Positions 14,287-23,170 are shown, counted from the stretch's first letter. The stretch is 24,833 nucleotides of DNA from Sva-25 sp039714995 (GCA_039714995.1 JBDLII010000011.1:1-24833); one strand, 5' to 3'. The notes: generated by a model from the letters alone, not told the origin. Made by a program: numbers and translations.

Positions 14287-15528
14287 ATGAACAACTTACA
14301 CTCTTCTAACCTCATCCGTCAGCAAATGCTGCAGATGCTCAACGCCGCGTTGCAGGCGGTCGAACCGCAGCGCCTGGTCTTTGATGCACTGCGGAATGAA
14401 CAGCATAAGGAGATCGCGCTTGTCGCCATCGGCAAGGCGGCATCCGGGATGATCAGGGGCGCCCGGGCGGCATTGAACGGGCAGGTCGCGGAGAGCCTGG
14501 TGATAACCGCTGCCGCCTATGCAGACGGTCTGCCTGCCGATGTGGCCTGGGTCGAGGGCAGCCATCCGCTGCCGGATGAGAAGAGCCTGGCGGCAGGCGA
14601 GGCGCTGCTGGCCTTTATCAAACGCCAGTCGGCATCATGCAAATTTCTCTTCCTGGTCTCCGGCGGCGCCTCGGCAATGGTCGAGGTATTGGCGCCGGGC
14701 GTCACGCTGGATCAGCTGCAGCGTGTGAACCGCTGGCTGCTCGGCAGCGGCCTCTCCATCCGCCAGGTCAATTGCGTGCGCAAGGCGATGTCGCAGATCA
14801 AGGGGGGTGGGCTGCTGTCGCGCACGGGAGAGAGGGAGGTGCTCTGCCTTCTGGTCTCGGACGTGCCGGGCGATGACCCCGGCAGCATTGGCTCGGGACT
14901 ACTGGTTGCCGCTGGATCAGGGCCTGGTGAGCGGCTGGCTGATCTGTCGCTTCCCGGCTGGATCCTGGACTCCCTGCCTGCCGGTGGACGCTCTGCCGTG
15001 AGCCGCGAAGCGGAGATCTGGATCATCGCCTCCAACAGCACTGCTCTCGGGGGAGCGGCGCGGGAGGCGCAGCGCCTCGGGTTTGAGACGCATCAGCATC
15101 GGCAGCTGCTGCAGGGTGATGCAATCGGGGCGGCACAACAAATCGCGGGCTACCTGCGCGAGGCTCCGCCGGGGATTCATCTGTGGGGAGGAGAGACGAC
15201 GGTCAGGCTGCCCCCGCAGCCGGGCAGGGGCGGCCGCAACCAGCAGCTGGCGCTGGCTGCGGCAATCGAGCTGCGAGGCTGTGAGGATGTGCTGCTGCTG
15301 AGCGCCGGCAGCGATGGAATTGATGGCAACAGCAGTGATGCCGGCGCGTTGATCGACGGCGGCACCATGCAGCGTGGAGAGGCGCAGGGGCTGGATGCGT
15401 TGGCGCACCTGCACAGCGCCAATGCGAATCGGTTTCTCGCGGAGAGCGGCGACCTGGTTCATACAGGCCCGACAGGAACCAATGTCATGGATATCGTTAT
15501 TGCATGTAAGATAGCCAATAATATATAA
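14287..15528 (+). CDS. Glycerate 2-kinase (MOFRL family)
   Basis: A 413-residue glycerate 2-kinase of the GckA/TtuD type, phosphorylating D-glycerate to 2-phosphoglycerate with ATP. The N-terminal domain shows VAIGKAASGM and LVSGGASAM; the C-terminal MOFRL domain shows HLWGGETTV, GRGGRNQQLALAAAIEL, SAGSDGIDGNSSDAGALID and the final GPTGTNVMDI. Length is normal. I chose ATG 14287 (MNNLHSS); a GTG at 14272 would add five residues, and neither start has a strong ribosome-binding site. It stands alone, divergent from fumarase across about 160 bases that hold a possible -10 TATATT at 14192-14197 without a good -35. It may serve glyoxylate or glycerate assimilation. Confidence 0.92.
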   Translation: MNNLHSSNLIRQQMLQMLNAALQAVEPQRLVFDALRNEQHKEIALVAIGKAASGMIRGARAALNGQVAESLVITAAAYADGLPADVAWVEGSHPLPDEKSLAAGEALLAFIKRQSASCKFLFLVSGGASAMVEVLAPGVTLDQLQRVNRWLLGSGLSIRQVNCVRKAMSQIKGGGLLSRTGEREVLCLLVSDVPGDDPGSIGSGLLVAAGSGPGERLADLSLPGWILDSLPAGGRSAVSREAEIWIIASNSTALGGAAREAQRLGFETHQHRQLLQGDAIGAAQQIAGYLREAPPGIHLWGGETTVRLPPQPGRGGRNQQLALAAAIELRGCEDVLLLSAGSDGIDGNSSDAGALIDGGTMQRGEAQGLDALAHLHSANANRFLAESGDLVHTGPTGTNVMDIVIACKIANNI

Positions 15529-15575
15529 ATATAACAATAGGATAAATTTATAATTTAATGTTAATTATATGTTTT

Positions 15576-15643
15576 TCGCGGTCAGAAGACCGCTCCTACA
15601 AATTCTGTTCGAATCTCAGTAGGAGCGGTCTTCTGACCGCGAT
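15576..15643. repeat. REP-like doublet 3 (inverted pair)
   Basis: A minus-strand copy (15576-15600) and a plus-strand copy (15619-15643), both with stem GCGGTC / GACCGC and loop TTCT, have their GTAG tails facing each other across about 18 bases. The element lies in the AT-rich gap after the glycerate kinase gene and about 50 bases before the secreted protein gene. Confidence 0.85.
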
Positions 15644-15695
15644 GAGCGGCACATCCTATACAATGGTGCATCGATCCATCCTTGTACAATACCGC

Positions 15696-16436
15696 ATGCG
15701 CTTCCTGATCCTCCCGACACTCCTCCTGCTCTCTTCGCCGCTGGTTGCCGAACCCGCCTGGCAATGGCTGGAGTATCCATCAGCGGGCGCGATACCCAGC
15801 GCCGCCGTGTGGCAATCCACCGAACGGGAGTGGACGCCACCCGGAGAGCTGGGATGGAACAGCGAGGAGTACACGGTGCTGGTGATGATTGCCGGCAGCT
15901 TCGAGTGCCGCGGCGGACAGGATGCACTGCTCGAACGCATCGGCCGCATCTCGGCATCGAATGCCATCAAATACTGGAGCGTCACCGAGCAGATATGGAA
16001 CACGCTGTTCGATGAAGCCTATGCGCTGGAGTCAGCAGACGAGTCTGCCATGCGGGAGGATTTCACCGTAGCGGAGGTCACCTCCGGAAAACCGCTCCTT
16101 TTTCTGCAGCAGGAGAACCGCGGAATCACCGGCGGCGTCTACCGCATGCGCGTCAACAGCAAGCCCGGACGCATCATAGTGACGACCGAGAACGTCAATC
16201 CCCTGAAGAGCTTCATGATCTCCCTGATCGGCGCAGGCGAGTTCCAGACAGGCTATATCCTCGAACAACAGAGTGACACGCAATGGCGCTACTACTCGAT
16301 TCTGCGCGCCGGCAGGGGAGGCTATTCACTGGTCATCGGCGGGCATGACTCCTCGTTCATCAACCGGGCCAATGCGATGTTCCGCCACCTCAGCGGAACA
16401 GCGACGGACAGCGAGCCGCCGCTGGCTCTGAAATAA
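15696..16436 (+). CDS. Unrecognised secreted protein
   Basis: A 246-residue protein of unknown function. The chosen ATG gives a clear signal peptide (MRFLILPTLLLLSSPLVA, cleavage likely after residue 18), so it should be exported to the periplasm. The mature part has no motif I know; it is rich in aromatic residues and ends with a patterned GGYSLVIGGHDSSFINRANA segment. A longer reading from ATG 15663 adds 11 residues before the hydrophobic core and is possible. Reading from 15558 runs through a REP doublet and is unlikely. A TACAAT hexamer at 15685-15690 directly before the ATG would make a leaderless message if used as a -10. It is not obviously in an operon. Confidence 0.7.
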   Translation: MRFLILPTLLLLSSPLVAEPAWQWLEYPSAGAIPSAAVWQSTEREWTPPGELGWNSEEYTVLVMIAGSFECRGGQDALLERIGRISASNAIKYWSVTEQIWNTLFDEAYALESADESAMREDFTVAEVTSGKPLLFLQQENRGITGGVYRMRVNSKPGRIIVTTENVNPLKSFMISLIGAGEFQTGYILEQQSDTQWRYYSILRAGRGGYSLVIGGHDSSFINRANAMFRHLSGTATDSEPPLALK

Positions 16437-16489
16437 CCCGTTTCCCTCTTTATCAATAGGGGGACGGGTGATATTTGTGTCTTAGTAGA

Positions 16490-16517
16490 TTCAAAGTCAT
16501 CCATGGGCCGCTATAAT
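16490..16517 (+). promoter_or_regulatory. Sigma-70-type promoter for the cytochrome gene
   Basis: A perfect -10 TATAAT at 16512-16517 follows a -35-like TTCAAA at 16490-16495 with a 16-base spacer. Transcription would start near 16524, about 25 bases before the ATG at 16549. Confidence 0.6.
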
Positions 16518-16548
16518 CGTGGTTCTCTACTTTTCCGGAAGTCTGTAT

Positions 16549-17016
16549 ATGTGCAAATTGTGTTGGGGTTTACTGCTGGTGCTGCTGATGTTCGTCGCCG
16601 CCGGCGCCTATCAATTCATTATCCAGGGCAAGGTGGCGCCGTCGCGCGATGCCCGTACTGCAATCGTGTTGAGTGACGGGGAGCGCGACCTGGTGTTGAC
16701 CGAGATGCGCGATTTTCTGCTGTCGCTGCAGCAGATCACCAGGGCCGCGGTCGTCGATGATATGGAGGCCGTGGCGGCGGCAGCGAAGCGGGTCGGCAGG
16801 GCAGCGCAGGATGGAGTGCCTCTGTCACTGATCAGCAAGCTCCCCGTTGGATTCAAACAGCTGGGATTCGAAACCCACGGCAAGTTCGACCGGCTGGCGC
16901 TGGATGCCGAGCAGCTGGGAGACAGGGACCATATCCTGGAGCAGACGGCGGTATTGATGGATAACTGTATTGGCTGCCATGCTGCTTTCAAACTGGTGGC
17001 CGAACAGTCGAATTAA
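16549..17016 (+). CDS. Small monohaem cytochrome, class II (c'-like)
   Basis: A 155-residue protein with one hydrophobic N-terminal segment (about 6-24) and a single haem c site at the far C-terminus, CIGCH with Cys140, Cys143 and His144. A mostly helical body ending in a CxxCH close to the C-terminus is the hallmark of class II cytochromes (cytochrome c' / c556), four-helix bundles in the periplasm. The N-terminal segment may be an uncleaved anchor or signal peptide; MCKLCWG at the start holds two cysteines before it but is not a haem site. ATG 16549 was chosen for its GGAAG ribosome-binding site and promoter; a GTG ten codons upstream overlaps the promoter region. Electron partner unknown; NO binding is possible by family analogy only. 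Confidence 0.82.
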   Translation: MCKLCWGLLLVLLMFVAAGAYQFIIQGKVAPSRDARTAIVLSDGERDLVLTEMRDFLLSLQQITRAAVVDDMEAVAAAAKRVGRAAQDGVPLSLISKLPVGFKQLGFETHGKFDRLALDAEQLGDRDHILEQTAVLMDNCIGCHAAFKLVAEQSN

Positions 17017-17063
17017 TCCGCTTGCCCAATGGAAACCGTTTCACCGAAAACTCTATCATTTCC

Positions 17064-17131
17064 ATCGCGGTCAGAAGACCGCTCCTAACCGGGATTGAAT
17101 GTCATTGTAGGAGCGCTCTTCCGGGCGCGAA
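17064..17131. repeat. REP-like doublet 4 (inverted pair)
   Basis: The left copy (minus strand, loop TTCT) is standard. The right copy (17106-17131) has a changed stem, GCGCTC / GGGCGC with loop TTCC, so the hairpin is kept although its bases differ. GTAG tails face each other across about 17 bases; the left tail is slightly altered. It lies between the cytochrome stop and the efflux adaptor start. Confidence 0.8.
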
Positions 17132-17163
17132 TGGCTGGCAATACAAACATATAGTGATCACCC

Positions 17164-18522
17164 ATGAAAATCCAACGTCTGAAACCGCTGTTGATCATTC
17201 CCGCCATCCTGGTCGGTGTCGGCATCTTTGTCGTGCAGAAAAAGATCGGCAGCAAGCCGGTGCAGCTGCCGGTAGTAGAGCGGGCCACCTCGGTCAGGGT
17301 GATGAGCGTGCCGCGCAGCGATGTCATCCCGCACCTGAGCGCGACCGGCAACGTGCAGCCGGGCAAGGTGTGGAACGCCGTCGCCCAGGTCAGCGGCAAG
17401 GTTGTCGAGCTGCATCCGCGTCTCGAGAGGGGGGAGCTGATCCGCGTCGGCGAGGTGTTGCTGAAGATCGATCCGAGCGACTATGAGCTGGCGATCGTGC
17501 AGGCCGAGACCGCCATCGAGAGCACCGGGGTGCAGCTGGCGCAGGTCGACGTGCAGGAGCAGAACGCCCGCGCCTCGCTGGAGATCGAGCAGCAGGCATT
17601 GAAGATCACCGAGGACGAGCTGCAGCGCAAGCAGCGGCTGCTGGCCAACAAGACGGTATCGCACTCCGAGTACGAGAAGGAGCAGCGCGTCTTTCTGCAG
17701 CAGAAGCAGAGCGTGCAGGCGCTGCTGAACAGCATCACGCTCTACCCGGTCGAGCGCAAGAAACTGCAGGCGGAGCTGGCGAAGCTGGAGGCGCAGCTTG
17801 CCGCCGCCAGATTAAGCCTCGAGCGCACCACGGTGACGATGCCCTTCAACGGCCGCATTGCCAAAGTGGCGGTCGAAGACCAGCAGCTGGTCAACGACAG
17901 GCTGGGCGCGATGGTCGTCGCCGACGGCATCGACAAGGCCGAGGTGGCGGTGCAGATCCCGATGGGGAGGCTCGCGGGACTGATTCACTCCCGGGAGGTG
18001 ATCAACATCGCCGAAGCGGGAAACACAGAGATCGGCAAAAAACTGGGACTCACAGCCACCGTGCTGCTGCAGCAGAGCGGCCTCTCGGTTGCCTGGGATG
18101 CCTCCGTCGCGCGCCTCAGCGACGAGCTCGACCCGCGTACGCGGACCATCGGCGTCATCGTCGAGGTCGACAAACCCTATGCGCAGGTCCAGCCCGGCAA
18201 GCGTCCGCCGCTGGTCAAGGGGATGTTCGTCAAGGTCGACCTGAGCGGCCGTCCCTACAAGGATGCCATAGTGATCCCGGCCAGCGCCCTGCACCAGGAG
18301 ATGGTCTACCTGGTGGATGCACAGCAGCGCCTTGAACGGCGACAGGTGAAACCGGCGGCGCGAGGCGCCGACTACGTCGTTATCAAGGAGGGGCTCGAGG
18401 CCGGTGAGCGGATCGTGCTCTCCGGCCTGGCCCCTGCCATCGACGGCATGCTGCTGGCGCCTGTCGATGACGAGGAGACGCTGCAGCAGCTGCTCGCAAG
18501 CGTGAAGGGCGGCGACAAGTGA
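17164..18522 (+). CDS. RND efflux periplasmic adaptor (membrane fusion protein)
   Basis: A 452-residue HlyD/AcrA-type adaptor, linking an inner-membrane RND pump to an outer-membrane channel. Residues 8-25 form the membrane anchor or signal; the beta-barrel/lipoyl part begins near SATGNVQPGKVWNAVAQVSG, with a long charged coiled-coil hairpin in the middle (about 115-215, rich in Gln, Glu and Leu) and the second lipoyl half at TTVTMPFNGRIAKVAVEDQQLV. The C-terminal barrel and membrane-proximal domains follow. The stop overlaps the start of the pump gene by four bases (GTGA), so the two are coupled. No lipobox Cys is seen. The ribosome-binding site before ATG 17164 is weak. Confidence 0.93.
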   Translation: MKIQRLKPLLIIPAILVGVGIFVVQKKIGSKPVQLPVVERATSVRVMSVPRSDVIPHLSATGNVQPGKVWNAVAQVSGKVVELHPRLERGELIRVGEVLLKIDPSDYELAIVQAETAIESTGVQLAQVDVQEQNARASLEIEQQALKITEDELQRKQRLLANKTVSHSEYEKEQRVFLQQKQSVQALLNSITLYPVERKKLQAELAKLEAQLAAARLSLERTTVTMPFNGRIAKVAVEDQQLVNDRLGAMVVADGIDKAEVAVQIPMGRLAGLIHSREVINIAEAGNTEIGKKLGLTATVLLQQSGLSVAWDASVARLSDELDPRTRTIGVIVEVDKPYAQVQPGKRPPLVKGMFVKVDLSGRPYKDAIVIPASALHQEMVYLVDAQQRLERRQVKPAARGADYVVIKEGLEAGERIVLSGLAPAIDGMLLAPVDDEETLQQLLASVKGGDK

Positions 18523-21500
18523 TCGCCTTTTTCGCCCGACACCCGACGGCGTCAAATCTGCTGATGCTGTTTCTGCTGGTGCTCGGCGTCACGACGCTGC
18601 CGACGCTGGAGCGGGAAACCTTCCCGGAGTTCGCCCCCCAGGAGCTGCAGATTACCGTACCCTATCCCGGGGCCACCCCGGAAGATGTCGAGCTGGCTGT
18701 CTGCCAGCGCCTCGAGGATGCCGTCGACAGCGTCAACGACGTCGACGAGATGAGGTGCCAGGCGGTCGAAAACCGCGCCACGATGACAGTCAAAATGACG
18801 GAGAGCGGCGCCTTCAGCCGCTTCATGGATGATGTCAAGAGCGAGGTCGAGGCGATCGACGACTTCCCCTCCGAAGTCGAGCTGCCCGTCATCAAGCAGC
18901 TGGCGCGCACCGACCACGTGGTTTCAGTCGCCATTAGCGGGCCGATGAGCGTACCGGACCTGAAGCGCTACGCAGAACAGATCAGGGAACGCCTGCAGCG
19001 CCTACCGCTGGTGTCCCAGGTGGCGCTGGATGGCTTTTCCGAGCACCAGCTGCAGGTGCGGGTCTCCAGCGGGACCCTGCAGCGCCACGGCCTGAGCATC
19101 AGCGATCTCTCCAATGCCATCGCCCGCCAGAGCGTCGACCTGCCGGCGGGCGCCATCGAGACGCAGCAGCACAACTACCTGATCCGCTTCATGGACCAGC
19201 GGCGCACCGTCGAGGAGTTGCAGCAGCTGGTGATCATCGGCGCCGGCGGCAGCGGCGGCGAACTGCGCCTCGGCGATATCGCCGCCATCCACGACGACTT
19301 TGAACTGGATGAGGAGAAGATCCTCTTCAACGGCCAGCGTGCGGCGATTCTGAACATCGACAAGGCGCGCAGCGACGACACGCTGCGGGTCTTCGATGCA
19401 GTCAAGGCCTTCGTCGCGCGCGAACTGCAGCTGGCCGCGCCGGGCGTCAGGCTGACGCTGACTGACGACAGCTCCAGCATCGTGCGCAGCCGCCTGCGGG
19501 TTCTGGTCACCAACGGACTGCAGGGACTGATCCTGGTGCTGCTTGTGATGTGGCTGTTCTTCAAGTTCCGCTTCGCCTTCTGGGTGGCGTTCGGACTGCC
19601 GGTCTCCTTTCTCGGCGGCCTCTTTCTGCTGTCGCTGCTGGGGCAGTCGATCAACATGATCAGCATGGTGGCGCTGCTGATCTCGCTGGGACTGCTGATG
19701 GATGACGCCATCGTCATCTCGGAGAATATCGCCACCCAGCTGCGCAACGGCAAATCGGCACTGCGTGCGGCTGTTGACGGCACCAAACAGGTGATGCCGG
19801 GGGTGCTCTCCTCGTTTGTGACATCCGTCGCCGTCTTCTTGCCGCTGGCTTTTCTCAGCGGCAACATGGGCAAGGTGCTGCAGGTGATTCCGGTTGTGCT
19901 GATCTCGGTACTGGTGGTCAGCCTGCTCGAGGCCTTCCTGATTCTTCCGCACCACCTCGAGCATGCGCTCAAGGGGCATGAGCGGGAGAATGAGAGGCTG
20001 TCGGGATTCCGCCGCCGCTTCGACGACGGCGTCGAGTGGCTGCGCCATGAAGCCCTCGGCAGGGTCGTGGATAGCGTCATCACCTGGCGCTACCTCTTCC
20101 TGGGAGTGGTCGTTGCGCTGTTCCTCGTCTCGATCGGCATGCTCGCCGGCGGCCACCTGAAGCGCATCGCCTTCCCGGATATCGACGGCGACTCCATCGA
20201 GGCGCGCCTGCTGATGCCGCAGGGCACGCCGCTGTGGCGCACCGAGCAGAGCGTGGCCAGAATAACCGACGCCCTGCAGCGCGTCGACGATCACTACACG
20301 CCGCTGCAGCCGCAGCAGCAGAAGCTGGTGCAGGATGTGACCATCCGCTACAACCGGAATCTCGACGCCAATGAGACCGGGACCCACGTGGCGACGGTCA
20401 GCGTCGACCTGCTGAAAGCCGAGCAGCGCAGCGGGCGGACCGATGATTTTCTCAACAGCTGGCGCAGCGAAATTGGCGTACTTCCCGACGTCATCAGCCT
20501 CAACTTCAAGGAGCCCCGCGTCGGCCCGGCCGGGCTGGCGATCGAGATCCGCCTGCAGGGCGATGACATGCGGCGGCTCAAGCAGGCGTCGCTGGAGCTG
20601 CAGCAGTGGCTTGCACGCTTCCAGGGAGTCATCAACCTCTCCGATGACCTGCGCCCGGGCAAGCCCGAGATCCGCCTGCACCTGAAACCGGGCAGCCTCG
20701 CCTTCGGCCTGGATGCTGTCACTATCGCCACCCAGCTGCGCGCCGCATTTTTCAGCATCAATGCCGACGAGGTCCAGTCCGGCAAAGACTCCTACGAAAT
20801 CAGCGTACGGCTTGACGACTCAGGCCGGGACGAGGTAAGTGACCTGATGGATTTCCGTATCCTCACTGCTGCCGGGGATCTGGTGCCGCTGAGCACGGTC
20901 GTCGATGTTGAACTGGACAAGGGGTATGCGCGCATCCAGCGTATCCAGGGGGTCAGGACTGTCACCATCACCGCGGATGTCGATACCGAATTTGGCAACG
21001 CCAACCAGATTCTCAAGGCCACCGGTGAACGCTTTTTGCCGGGATTGCGGGAGAGATACCCGGAGATTGGTATCGACATCGAAGGACAGGCGGCGGAATC
21101 GGACAAGACCGGCTCCTCGATGGTGCGCGGCTTCGCCATCGGCCTGGTGGCCATCTTCATCCTGTTGAGTTTTCAGTTCCGCAGCTACATCGAACCCGCC
21201 GCGGTGATGGTCGCCATCCCGCTGGCGATGATCGGCGTCATCTGGGGGCACGTGGTGATGGGCCTGGAGATCTCCATGCCCAGCATCATGGGTGCCGCGT
21301 CGCTGGCAGGCATCGTCGTCAACGACTCCATCCTGCTGGTGGAGTTCCTGAAGCTGCGCGCCGCCGAGGGCCACCCGATCCCCGAGGCGGCAAAGATGGC
21401 CAGCCGCGAACGCTTCCGTGCGATTCTGCTGACCACCCTCACCACCATCGCCGGCATGACCCCGCTGCTGCTGGAGAAGAGCCTGCAGGCTCAGATCCTG

Positions 21501-21638
21501 GTCCCGATTGTGACCAGCATCGTCTTCGGCCTGCTGGCGGCGACCGTGCTGGTGCTGCTGGTAGTGCCGGCTATTTTCACCGTCTTCAACGATTTCGGCT
21601 GGGTCACGGTGGACAAGGAGCAGCATCCTGAAGAGTGA
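18519..21638 (+). CDS. RND-family efflux transporter, inner-membrane subunit
   Basis: A 1039-residue transporter of the HAE1-like RND superfamily, using proton flow to export hydrophobic compounds. It has the classic plan: one N-terminal helix, a large periplasmic loop, a block of helices, a second periplasmic loop and a final block. The proton-relay aspartates are present as Asp395-Asp396 in GLLMDDAIVISEN. In the C-terminal half the position of AcrB Lys940 carries Asn935 (GIVVNDSILLVEF), as in many RND pumps outside the AcrB group. Start is GTG 18519, overlapping the adaptor stop. No outer-membrane channel or regulator gene is adjacent, so the pump probably borrows a TolC-like protein from elsewhere. 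Substrate is not predictable. Confidence 0.95.
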   Translation: MIAFFARHPTASNLLMLFLLVLGVTTLPTLERETFPEFAPQELQITVPYPGATPEDVELAVCQRLEDAVDSVNDVDEMRCQAVENRATMTVKMTESGAFSRFMDDVKSEVEAIDDFPSEVELPVIKQLARTDHVVSVAISGPMSVPDLKRYAEQIRERLQRLPLVSQVALDGFSEHQLQVRVSSGTLQRHGLSISDLSNAIARQSVDLPAGAIETQQHNYLIRFMDQRRTVEELQQLVIIGAGGSGGELRLGDIAAIHDDFELDEEKILFNGQRAAILNIDKARSDDTLRVFDAVKAFVARELQLAAPGVRLTLTDDSSSIVRSRLRVLVTNGLQGLILVLLVMWLFFKFRFAFWVAFGLPVSFLGGLFLLSLLGQSINMISMVALLISLGLLMDDAIVISENIATQLRNGKSALRAAVDGTKQVMPGVLSSFVTSVAVFLPLAFLSGNMGKVLQVIPVVLISVLVVSLLEAFLILPHHLEHALKGHERENERLSGFRRRFDDGVEWLRHEALGRVVDSVITWRYLFLGVVVALFLVSIGMLAGGHLKRIAFPDIDGDSIEARLLMPQGTPLWRTEQSVARITDALQRVDDHYTPLQPQQQKLVQDVTIRYNRNLDANETGTHVATVSVDLLKAEQRSGRTDDFLNSWRSEIGVLPDVISLNFKEPRVGPAGLAIEIRLQGDDMRRLKQASLELQQWLARFQGVINLSDDLRPGKPEIRLHLKPGSLAFGLDAVTIATQLRAAFFSINADEVQSGKDSYEISVRLDDSGRDEVSDLMDFRILTAAGDLVPLSTVVDVELDKGYARIQRIQGVRTVTITADVDTEFGNANQILKATGERFLPGLRERYPEIGIDIEGQAAESDKTGSSMVRGFAIGLVAIFILLSFQFRSYIEPAAVMVAIPLAMIGVIWGHVVMGLEISMPSIMGAASLAGIVVNDSILLVEFLKLRAAEGHPIPEAAKMASRERFRAILLTTLTTIAGMTPLLLEKSLQAQILVPIVTSIVFGLLAATVLVLLVVPAIFTVFNDFGWVTVDKEQHPEE

Positions 21639-21716
21639 GCTCGTCGATCGATGCGCTGCGCTAAAGTTCAGCGTATCCTATGGTTGTATGACTGGATGTG
21701 ACAACAGGAGAATTCA

Positions 21717-22013
21717 ATGCAGTATCAAGCCTTCATCGACAGCCTCGAGGAGAATAACTGCCCCGGCGGGCTGGAGCCGTATCTGCAGGCGCTCTGGTAT
21801 GACGCCAAAGGGGAGTGGGGCAGGGCGCACGAGATCGTGCAGCAGATGGACGATGTGACGGCGGCGCGCATTCACGCCTATCTGCACCGCAAGGAGGGGG
21901 ATGAGTGGAACTCCCGCTACTGGCACCGGCGGGCCGGCTCGTTATTCCCCGAAGAGATGGGCCTGGAAGAGGAGTGGGATGCGCTCGTGCGAAGCCTGAC
22001 CGCAAACCCATGA
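21717..22013 (+). CDS. Small hypothetical protein coupled to aminotransferase
   Basis: A 98-residue soluble, acidic and Trp/Tyr-rich protein of unknown function. It has no signal peptide or membrane segment. The body WYDAKGEWGRAHEIVQQMDD and RIHAYLHRKEGDEWNSRYWH suggests paired amphipathic helices of the TPR-like kind, which is an impression only. A good ribosome-binding site (AGGAGA) lies just before the ATG, and its stop overlaps the aminotransferase start (ATGA), so expression of the two is linked. The coding frame is supported by that coupling and by the ribosome-binding site. Confidence 0.75.
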   Translation: MQYQAFIDSLEENNCPGGLEPYLQALWYDAKGEWGRAHEIVQQMDDVTAARIHAYLHRKEGDEWNSRYWHRRAGSLFPEEMGLEEEWDALVRSLTANP

Positions 22014-23170
22014 AACATCACTCACTGGATTGGGACGCCTACTGCCGGGAGTTTGACTCCTCCGCTGACACCGTCTGGCTGAACCACGCCGGCATCTCCC
22101 GGACCTCCCGCTCGGTGGCACGCGCCATCAGCGACTACGCGACAGAGATGGGCGACATCGGCCCGGCGCGTATCGAGGAGCGGTTTCACAACACCATGAA
22201 GGTGAAATCGCTGGCCTCGCGGCTGCTTGGCTGCGATGCGGAAAACCTCGCAATAACGCCAGGCACCGCGTTCGGCATCAACATGGTGGCGCAGGGCTAT
22301 CCCTGGCAAGCGGGCGACGAGGTGGTGCTCTGTTCGGTGGAGTACCCGGCCAATGTCTATCCCTGGTGGGCGCAGGAACGCCACGGCGTGCGCCTGGTGT
22401 GGGTGGATCCGGATGCGGACAACCGCATCCCGGTCGAGCGCTATGCCGAAGCGATCACAGACAAAACCCGCGTGGTCGCCGTCTCCTATGTGCAGTTCTC
22501 CACAGGATACCGCCATGACCTCGAAGCGCTTGGCAGGCTCTGCCGGGAAGCGGGGTGCCAGCTGGTGGTGGATGTCATCCAGGCGTTCCCGGTCTTTCCG
22601 CTCGACATCCGCAAATGGGGGATCGACGCCCTCGCTTTCGGTTCTCACAAGTGGCTGCAGGGACCGACCGGCATCGGCATGTTCTACTGTTCGCCCGAAC
22701 TGCGCAGCCGTCTGCAGCCGGCCTACGTGGGGGGGACCTCGGTGAAAGACGGATTCAACTTCCTGGACTACCACCTTGATCTGCTCGACGACGGCCGTCG
22801 CTTTGAAGGTTCGATGATGAATCTTGCCGGCTGCGCGGGATTGCAGGCGGCACTGGAGATCGCAACCGGCTTCGGCCAGCAGAATCTTGCGATGAAGATC
22901 CGACAGCACAGCGACGACCTGATCGATGTGTTTGAACGCCAGGGATTTCAGAACAGCAGCCCGCGCGGCGAGGGGGAGTGGTCCGGGATCCTTTCATTCA
23001 CCCACCCGGAGGCTTCCGCCGAAGCGGTGTTTCAGGGGCTTCACAACGAGGGTGTGAATACCCTGGTGCGGGATGGACGGCTGCGGGTCTCTCCGCATGC
23101 CTACCACCGCCCCGAAGAGCTCGAAAAAGTGGCTCCGGCCCTGGAGAAGAGCCTTCGACGTATTTTGTAG
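22010..23170 (+). CDS. Class V PLP-dependent aminotransferase
   Basis: A 386-residue pyridoxal-phosphate enzyme of the class V aminotransferase / cysteine desulfurase fold. The PLP lysine is Lys214 in AFGSHKWLQGPTGIG; VVDVIQAFPVFPLDI supplies the cofactor-binding Asp, and VSYVQFSTGYRHDLEAL the conserved region before it. The group includes isopenicillin-N-epimerase-like and cysteine-desulfurase-like enzymes; I see no clear catalytic Cys loop of NifS/SufS, so desulfurase activity is not claimed. Start is ATG 22010, overlapping the upstream gene by four bases; an upstream in-frame start at 21905 would run through that gene and is rejected. The stop codon TAG (23168-23170) lies inside a REP-like element. 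Confidence 0.9.
   Translation: MKHHSLDWDAYCREFDSSADTVWLNHAGISRTSRSVARAISDYATEMGDIGPARIEERFHNTMKVKSLASRLLGCDAENLAITPGTAFGINMVAQGYPWQAGDEVVLCSVEYPANVYPWWAQERHGVRLVWVDPDADNRIPVERYAEAITDKTRVVAVSYVQFSTGYRHDLEALGRLCREAGCQLVVDVIQAFPVFPLDIRKWGIDALAFGSHKWLQGPTGIGMFYCSPELRSRLQPAYVGGTSVKDGFNFLDYHLDLLDDGRRFEGSMMNLAGCAGLQAALEIATGFGQQNLAMKIRQHSDDLIDVFERQGFQNSSPRGEGEWSGILSFTHPEASAEAVFQGLHNEGVNTLVRDGRLRVSPHAYHRPEELEKVAPALEKSLRRIL

Noticed and set aside
15558..15695. Upstream extension of the secreted protein gene
   Set aside because: The added residues would be encoded by a REP doublet and would hide the signal peptide; ATG 15696 (or 15663) is more credible.
19002..20681. A 559-codon open frame on the minus strand, opposite the RND transporter gene
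   Set aside because: It is a codon-bias shadow: the sense frame is a full-length, motif-complete RND pump, and the antisense translation is low-complexity, rich in Gln, Asp, His and Arg, with no motif.
21905..22009. Upstream extension of the aminotransferase
   Set aside because: It would overlap most of the end of the upstream gene in another frame; ATG 22010 gives a standard four-base coupling and the usual family start.
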